Assembly (NCBI GenBank): GCA_021205005.1
Contig: JAJPYK010000304.1
Coordinates: 1,142 to 24,305, forward strand
DNA from: Paraprevotella sp.
GTDB lineage: Bacteria > Bacteroidota > Bacteroidia > Bacteroidales > Bacteroidaceae
Length of the DNA stretch: 23,164 nt
Reading direction: 5' to 3'
Shown here: positions 18,994-23,164 of the stretch, piece by piece
Numbering within the stretch: position 1 is the first letter of the stretch
Layout: each line of letters begins with the position of its first letter
Translations under genes and position numbers: made by a program
The notes under the pieces: model-generated
What the model was told of the DNA's origin: nothing
The model's input: only the letters and a program-made list of their open reading frames with translations
Databases searched by the model: none

Positions 18994-20480
18994 AACAATA
19001 TATCAAATATGGGATAGGGCTTATCCTCTGCTGGGTTTGCGCGCGCGGAGCCGCGCAGCGGAACGATTCGTTGGATTACTATCTGGAGTGGGCCGGGAGA
19101 AACAATCCCGTGCTGAAAGCCGAGTTCTCTACCTATCGCGCCAGTCTGGAGCGGATCCCTCAGGCCGGAGCTTTTTCCGACTTGCAACTCGACATGGGGT
19201 TTTACGTGAAACCGATGGCGATCGTGGACGGCAAGCAGATTGCCGATTTCACCCTGATGCAGATGTTCCCCTGGTTCGGCACCCGCAAAGCGGCCCGGAG
19301 CGAAGCCATGGAAATGGCCCGCATGTCGTTCGAGAAATTCCGCGAGTCGCGCGACAAACTTTTCTACGATGTGAAAAGCGCGTGGTATGCGTTGGTCGAC
19401 TTGCAGGAGCAACTGCGGAGCATTCGGGAGCATAAGGCGATCCTGGCTTCGTTGAAGGACTTGTCGGTGCGCCGTTTTTCCGCGTCGGGAAGGGCCGTTT
19501 CGGCCTCCCGGTCATCGGCCGGCAGCCTGTCGTCCTTCACGTCCGCCCTGCCGGCGTCGGGGGACGGTATGTCCGGCATGGGAGCGATGGACGGAGGCGG
19601 ATAGTCGGAGGCGGCCGCACCGTCGTCGGCCTCGTCGTCGGCGATGGACGGCATGACTTCCGGCGGCGGTATGGGAAATGCCGGCGGCAGTATGTCGGAC
19701 GTGCTTCGTATTCAGTTGGAGATGAACGAACTGGAGAACAGGGAGCAGAGCGTACAGTCGGATCTGGATGTAGCTAAGGTCCGTTTCAATGCGTTGCTCA
19801 ACCGGCCTTCCGAGTCGGAAATATTCCTGCCCGATACGTTGGCAATGAGCGATTTCGCGTGGAAGGAAGCCGATATGCGGGAGCGCATCCGCAGTCAGAA
19901 TTCCATGTTGCGCATGATCGATGCCGAGAAAGCCGCCGGCGAGGCCATGATGAAGATGAACAAGAAAATGAGCCTGCCCATGATCGGTGTTGGATTGCAA
20001 TACATGTGGGTGGGCAAACGTTCGGAGACGTCCATGTCCGATATGTCGGGGATGGGGCGGCGTGGAATGTCGGACATGAACGGCATGGATATGGTGATGC
20101 CCATGTTGTCGGTCTCCGTGCCCATCTTCCGGAAGAAATATTCGGCGCAGCAGCGCGAAGACCGTCTGAAGATCCAGGCCTCTCAGGAGAAATACGAGGG
20201 CGCGCTCAACGATCTTGAGGCCGAATATGCGGAGGTCTGTCGCCGGTTGCGCGATGCGGAACGTCAGGTGGCCCTTTATCGCGAACAGGATGCGCTGGCG
20301 ATGACGACCTACCGGCTGGCCGTGCAGGAATACGTTTCCGGCAGCGGTGCTCTCAACAACGTATTGGAGGTGCGCCGCCAATGGTTGGACTATCGTTTCA
20401 AGCGCGCCGAGGCGGTAGCGGCCTATAACACCGCCGTGGCAATGATGGAGAATTTATTATCGGAATCCCAAGAACCCTAA
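18990..20480 (+). pseudogene. TolC-type outer-membrane factor with Met-rich inserts, interrupted by an in-frame TAG
   Basis: The outer-membrane channel of the metal efflux complex, about 496 residues when joined. It begins with a signal peptide (KYGIGLILCWVCARGAAQ). Two outer-membrane-efflux repeats follow, rich in heptad helices: DYYLEWAGRNNPVLKAE, SEAMEMARMSFEKFRESRDK, then LRIQLEMNELENREQSVQSD and later AVAAYNTAVAMMENLL. Between them is a Ser/Gly/Met-rich linker (MSGMGAMDGGG and MDGMTSGGGMGNAG), and a second Met-rich run SDMSGMGRRGMSDMNGMDMV, suited to Cu(I)/Ag(I). An in-frame TAG at 19602-19604 (codon 205) lies in the first linker and the frame continues to TAA. The first half alone could not form the channel. 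The start overlaps the cusA stop, and cusB follows 12 bases on. Confidence 0.85.
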
Positions 20481-20492
20481 ATTATAGAAAAG

Positions 20493-22158
20493 ATGAACAA
20501 GATGAAGAATTTTTTTCAAAAGAATACCTTAATGAAAGGCGTTCTGTGGTTGGCGGCCGGTGTGTTGATCGGCCGGATGATTTTCGGAAGTACGAGTGTG
20601 CAGGGAGAAACGGGGCATACCCTTGCCGAGGAAACGGCGGGGAAGAAAGTGTGGACCTGCTCCATGCACCCGCAGATCAGGAAGAATAAACCGGGAAAAT
20701 GTCCCCTCTGCGGAATGGATCTGGTGGTTGTGCAGTCCGGAGGAAAGGGCGGAAAAGGCGGGGAAGTTCCCGACGATGCCGTCAGCCTGTCGGACGAAGC
20801 GGTGGCGCTGGCCCGGATTGAAACGCAGGTCGTCGGCCGGCAGCGGACGCCGGAGAAAGACCTCAGGCTTTACGGCACCGTCGCGCCGGACGAACGTACC
20901 TTGCAGTCGCAGGTGGCTCATGTGGGCGGACGCATAGAAAGTCTGGCTGTCGACTATACGGGAGAGACCGTGAAGCGCGGGCAGGTGATGGCCACGATAT
21001 ATTCGCCCGACGTATATGCGGCCCGGCAAGAGTTGCAGGAGGCTTACAAGCTTCGTGCCACACAACCCCGATTGTGGGATGCGGCCCGGGAGAAGTTGCG
21101 CCTGTGGATGTTCACCGACGAGCAGATCGCACGCATGGCGACCTCGGATCCGGGCGAGAAGACCGTGTCTGTGGCTTCGAATGTCGGCGGGACAGTCATC
21201 AGCCGTAAGGTGAATAAAGGGGATTATGTGGCGCCGGGAAGCGTGCTTTTCGAGGTGGCCGACCTGTCGCGCGTGTGGCCCGTGTGTCAATGCCTATGAA
21301 ACGGATTTGCCGTTCCTGAAGGTGGGCGACCGGATAGACTTCACGACGCAGGCCGTGCCGGACCGGGTGTTTTCCGGACGCATCTCATTTATCGACCCTG
21401 TCCTGGACAAGACGACCCGCACCGTACGTGTACGGGTGGATATGCCCAATCCCGGCGGGGTGTTGAAACCGGAGATGTACCTGAGCGCGACGGTAAAAGC
21501 TGGTCTGTCTTCATGCTCGGATCGGGTCGTGATTCCCCGTTCGGCCGTACTGTGGACGGGGAAACGTTCGGTGGTGTACGTCTGCCTGTCCGGTTACGAT
21601 CAGCCCTTATTCCGGCTTCGTGAAGTGGAACTCGGACCGTCTCTCGGCGACGACTGTGTGATCTTGAGCGGGTTGAAAGAGGGAGAACGCATTGTGACGG
21701 ACGGCGTGTTTGCGGTGGATGCCTCCGCGCAATTGGAGGGCAAGCGCAGCATGATGGCACGCAACGTGCCGGCAGACCCGGACGAAGGCGACATGCCCAT
21801 GCCGATGGAAGCGGAGGCTTCGTCCGGCACATCGTCGTATGCGATGAAGGGAAGGACGACAATGGCGCCGGAACCTGAGCCGAAAGCTGCGCCGAAAAAA
21901 GTACAGGCCACTTAGGGCGTGCGCGGAAAGTGCGAGATGTGCAAGAGTCGCATAGAGAAAGCCACCATGTCGGTCCGCGGCGTATCTTCGGCCGATTGGG
22001 ACGTCAAAAAACAGAAGTTGCGCGTGGAGTTCGATCCCTCGGTGACCAGTTTGGACAAAATCAGTAAGAGCATAGCCCGGGTAGGGCATGATACCGATAA
22101 GAATAAAGCCGATGACAAGGTTTACGAGGCTCTGCCGCCTTGCTGCCATTACCGCTGA
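20493..22158 (+). pseudogene. cusB: CusB-type periplasmic adaptor with C-terminal HMA domain, broken by a frameshift and a TAG
   Basis: The membrane-fusion adaptor of the efflux complex, about 554 residues when joined. It has an N-terminal membrane anchor (GVLWLAAGVLIGRMIFG) and a heavy-metal-binding domain (VWTCSMHPQIRKNKPGKCPL then CGMDLV). Lipoyl/barrel-sandwich text includes RIESLAVDYTGETVKRGQ, a short helical hairpin follows, and then beta-barrel text. The frame breaks at about 21279-21281. After ADLSRVW the run CCC gives a premature TGA at 21297, and removing one C restores VNAYETDLPFLKVGDRIDF. The adaptor then reaches TAG at 21913-21915, after which the same frame continues as an HMA domain. 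It delivers Cu(I)/Ag(I) to the pump and links it to TolC. It ends in TGA. Confidence 0.85.
21919..22158 (+). CDS. HMA-type metal-binding domain, in-frame C-terminus of the CusB adaptor
   Basis: A stretch of 79 residues after the TAG, starting with a possible GTG. The metal motif CEMCKSRIEKA is a CxxC HMA signature, followed by VSSADWDVKKQKLRVEFDPS and a Cys-rich tail (LPPCCHYR). In many Bacteroidota the CusB adaptor carries this domain as its C-terminus, so it is probably part of cusB rather than an independent gene. If UAG terminates, it could only be made by readthrough or by restart at the GTG. No convincing ribosome-binding sequence precedes the GTG. Confidence 0.6.
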   Translation: MRGKCEMCKSRIEKATMSVRGVSSADWDVKKQKLRVEFDPSVTSLDKISKSIARVGHDTDKNKADDKVYEALPPCCHYR

Positions 22159-22424
22159 ATAATAGCGGGGCGTACGGATCTGCCTCGGTAAAAGCCTGGA
22201 TATACCTCCTGCCGGAAATAGCACGACAGGAGGAATATTCAGGCTTTTACTTTCAAACGATGGGCCCGATGCTTAAAAAACAATCGGTTCTTTCTTGCGC
22301 GTTCCCGATGGGGGCTTTCTTTCATGCCCTGAGGGGAAAAGGCTTTCAGGGATCATGAAGGCGGAAGTCACACCCGCAAAACTTGTTTCTTTTTCCGGAA
22401 TCGCAGGCTTCTTTTTCGGAGCGG
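22159..22424. other. Convergent intergenic region
   Basis: This holds the hairpin at 22190-22248 and a weaker imperfect inverted repeat (CCCTGA 22327-22332 with TCAGGG 22346-22351). I see no gene in it. Confidence 0.5.
22190..22248. terminator. Long near-perfect hairpin, probable bidirectional terminator
   Basis: The arms 22190-22211 and 22227-22248 pair at 20 of 22 positions, with outer sequence AAAAGCCTG/CAGGCTTTT and inner sequence CCTCCTG/CAGGAGG, around a 15-base loop. Both strands end in TTTT. It lies between the convergent cusB and LRR genes, where a two-way terminator is expected. The stem is longer than usual. Confidence 0.75.
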
Positions 22425-23164
22425 TTATTGCTGGTCATATACAATGCTCTTCCAACCGGTGCCGATAAAATTATTCCAGTCGGGGTTATCCTTCGCTGCG
22501 GCGGAGAGGTGGAGCGTACATTTGGTCTGCCAACCCCAAAAACTATCACTTAATTTTCCCGAGCAATTAGCCGGAGGAGTCGTCCCCCTGAAGTAGACAT
22601 CCATAGCATTATCTGTATAGAAAGAATAGTTTCCGATAGAGGTGAGACGGGTACAGCCGGAAAAGTCTACGCTCTTCAGCGCGTTACAAGTGAAAAAAGC
22701 ATACAGCCCGATCGTGGAGAGATTCGGACAACCGGAATAATCGACTTCGTTCAAAGCGTAACAAGCATCAAACGCACTTTCTCCGATGGTGGTAAGATTC
22801 GGAAGAGCGGTAAAATCGAAACTCTTCAAACTACTACAATAGTAGAATGCACCATCTCCGATAGTGGTGAGACGGGTACAGTCGGACAGGTTTACGCTCT
22901 CTAAGGATGTTGTATGATCAAACCCATCTTCTCCGATGGAGATAAGCTCGGGACTGTGAGAAAAGTCTACCGTTTTTAGCTTTTCTGCGTCATCGAAGGC
23001 GCCATCCGCAATATAGGAAACCGGCCCCGGGACCAACGTTTCTATTTGGGGGAAATAGCCCCTTTGTCCATTGCCATTTAAAGTCAGTTTTTCCGCAGCG
23101 GTTGCCTGTGAAAGATCGAATAAGGTAAGTGAATCATGGAAAGTCGTGGTGAGGTAATCGAGAT
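22425..23164 (-). CDS. BspA-like leucine-rich repeat protein, C-terminal part, N-terminus beyond the right edge
   Basis: The frame is open from the right edge to TAA at 22425, so this is the last about 246 codons of a longer protein. An internal TTG at 23036 is not the real start. At least six LRR_5/BspA-type repeats of 25 residues are visible, each of the form (T/S)IGxxAFxxCxxLKSVDFSGC followed by xxLT. Examples are TIGDGAFYYCSSLKSFDF, TIGESAFDACYALNEVDY and TIGLYAFFTCNALKSVDF. After the last repeat comes a Pro/Thr/Cys stretch (YFRGTTPPANC) and a closing Trp-containing segment. Such proteins are usually exported surface proteins that bind host or bacterial ligands. The ligand here is unknown. 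Base composition looks more AT-rich than the neighbouring efflux operon, by eye. Confidence 0.85.
   Translation of the reverse strand, partial: LDYLTTTFHDSLTLFDLSQATAAEKLTLNGNGQRGYFPQIETLVPGPVSYIADGAFDDAEKLKTVDFSHSPELISIGEDGFDHTTSLESVNLSDCTRLTTIGDGAFYYCSSLKSFDFTALPNLTTIGESAFDACYALNEVDYSGCPNLSTIGLYAFFTCNALKSVDFSGCTRLTSIGNYSFYTDNAMDVYFRGTTPPANCSGKLSDSFWGWQTKCTLHLSAAAKDNPDWNNFIGTGWKSIVYDQQ
22570..23015 (-). repeat. Tandem 75-bp coding repeats (six 25-residue LRR units)
   Basis: Six consecutive 25-residue units in the LRR gene correspond to a 75-bp period. The units differ at many positions, so they are diverged protein repeats rather than a recent DNA expansion. Confidence 0.7.

Noticed and set aside
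22321..22360. Second terminator between cusB and the LRR gene
   Set aside because: The CCCTGA/TCAGGG stem is only 6 bp with bulged extensions and no U tract on either strand.
1..23164. CRISPR arrays, insertion sequences, integrases, tRNA or rRNA genes, retron or diversity-generating elements
   Set aside because: I found no repeat-spacer pattern, transposase or reverse-transcriptase motifs, terminal inverted repeats or cloverleaf-like segments. The only tandem repeat is the diverged LRR coding repeat.

Overview
The window looks like chromosome from a gut-type Bacteroidota (Bacteroides/Parabacteroides/Alistipes-like). Supporting signs are a hybrid two-component system (periplasmic sensor, kinase, receiver and AraC domain in one chain), TonB-dependent receptors, a BspA-like leucine-rich repeat protein, an HYC_CC_PP-type secreted protein in front of a copper-efflux operon, and TAnnTTTG -7 promoter boxes. 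This assignment comes from family content and motifs, not from a database search.

Layout. 2-182: tail of an unrecognised plus-strand gene, apparently frameshifted. 263-2974 (minus): hybrid two-component regulator resembling the fructose sensor BT1754. 3219-6106 (plus): an exported DUF362 protein, a terminator, then a TonB-dependent receptor. 6286-7515 (minus): CotH-like kinase-family protein. 7648-14145 (minus): a compact fructan operon transcribed as TonB receptor, GH32 lipoprotein, MFS sugar permease, fructokinase, terminator. 14164-14584: divergent regulatory region with a hairpin and a direct repeat. 14585-22158 (plus): HYC_CC_PP protein, CusA-type RND pump, TolC-type outer-membrane factor, CusB-type adaptor with a C-terminal HMA domain. 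22425-23164 (minus): C-terminal part of a BspA-like LRR protein running off the right edge.

How the genes fit together. The GH32 enzyme would cut fructan at the cell surface or in the periplasm, the TonB receptor would bring oligosaccharide across the outer membrane, the MFS permease would import fructose, and the fructokinase would phosphorylate it. The regulator at 263-2974 is the natural fructose sensor for this set although three unrelated genes lie between. The Cus-type operon would export Cu(I)/Ag(I) from periplasm to outside.

The most striking property is that many genes are damaged at single positions while the protein continues cleanly on the other side. There are four in-frame TAG codons (GH32, CusA codon 2, TolC linker, CusB-HMA linker), one in-frame TGA (fructan TonB receptor), an ATA where GH32 should start, and four one-base frame slips (left-edge gene, fructokinase end, TonB receptor end, CusB). 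None of the 13 apparent genuine gene ends in the window is TAG. The cautious reading is sequencing/assembly error or early gene decay. UAG readthrough is a testable alternative for part of the pattern, but it cannot explain the indels, the TGA or the ATA.
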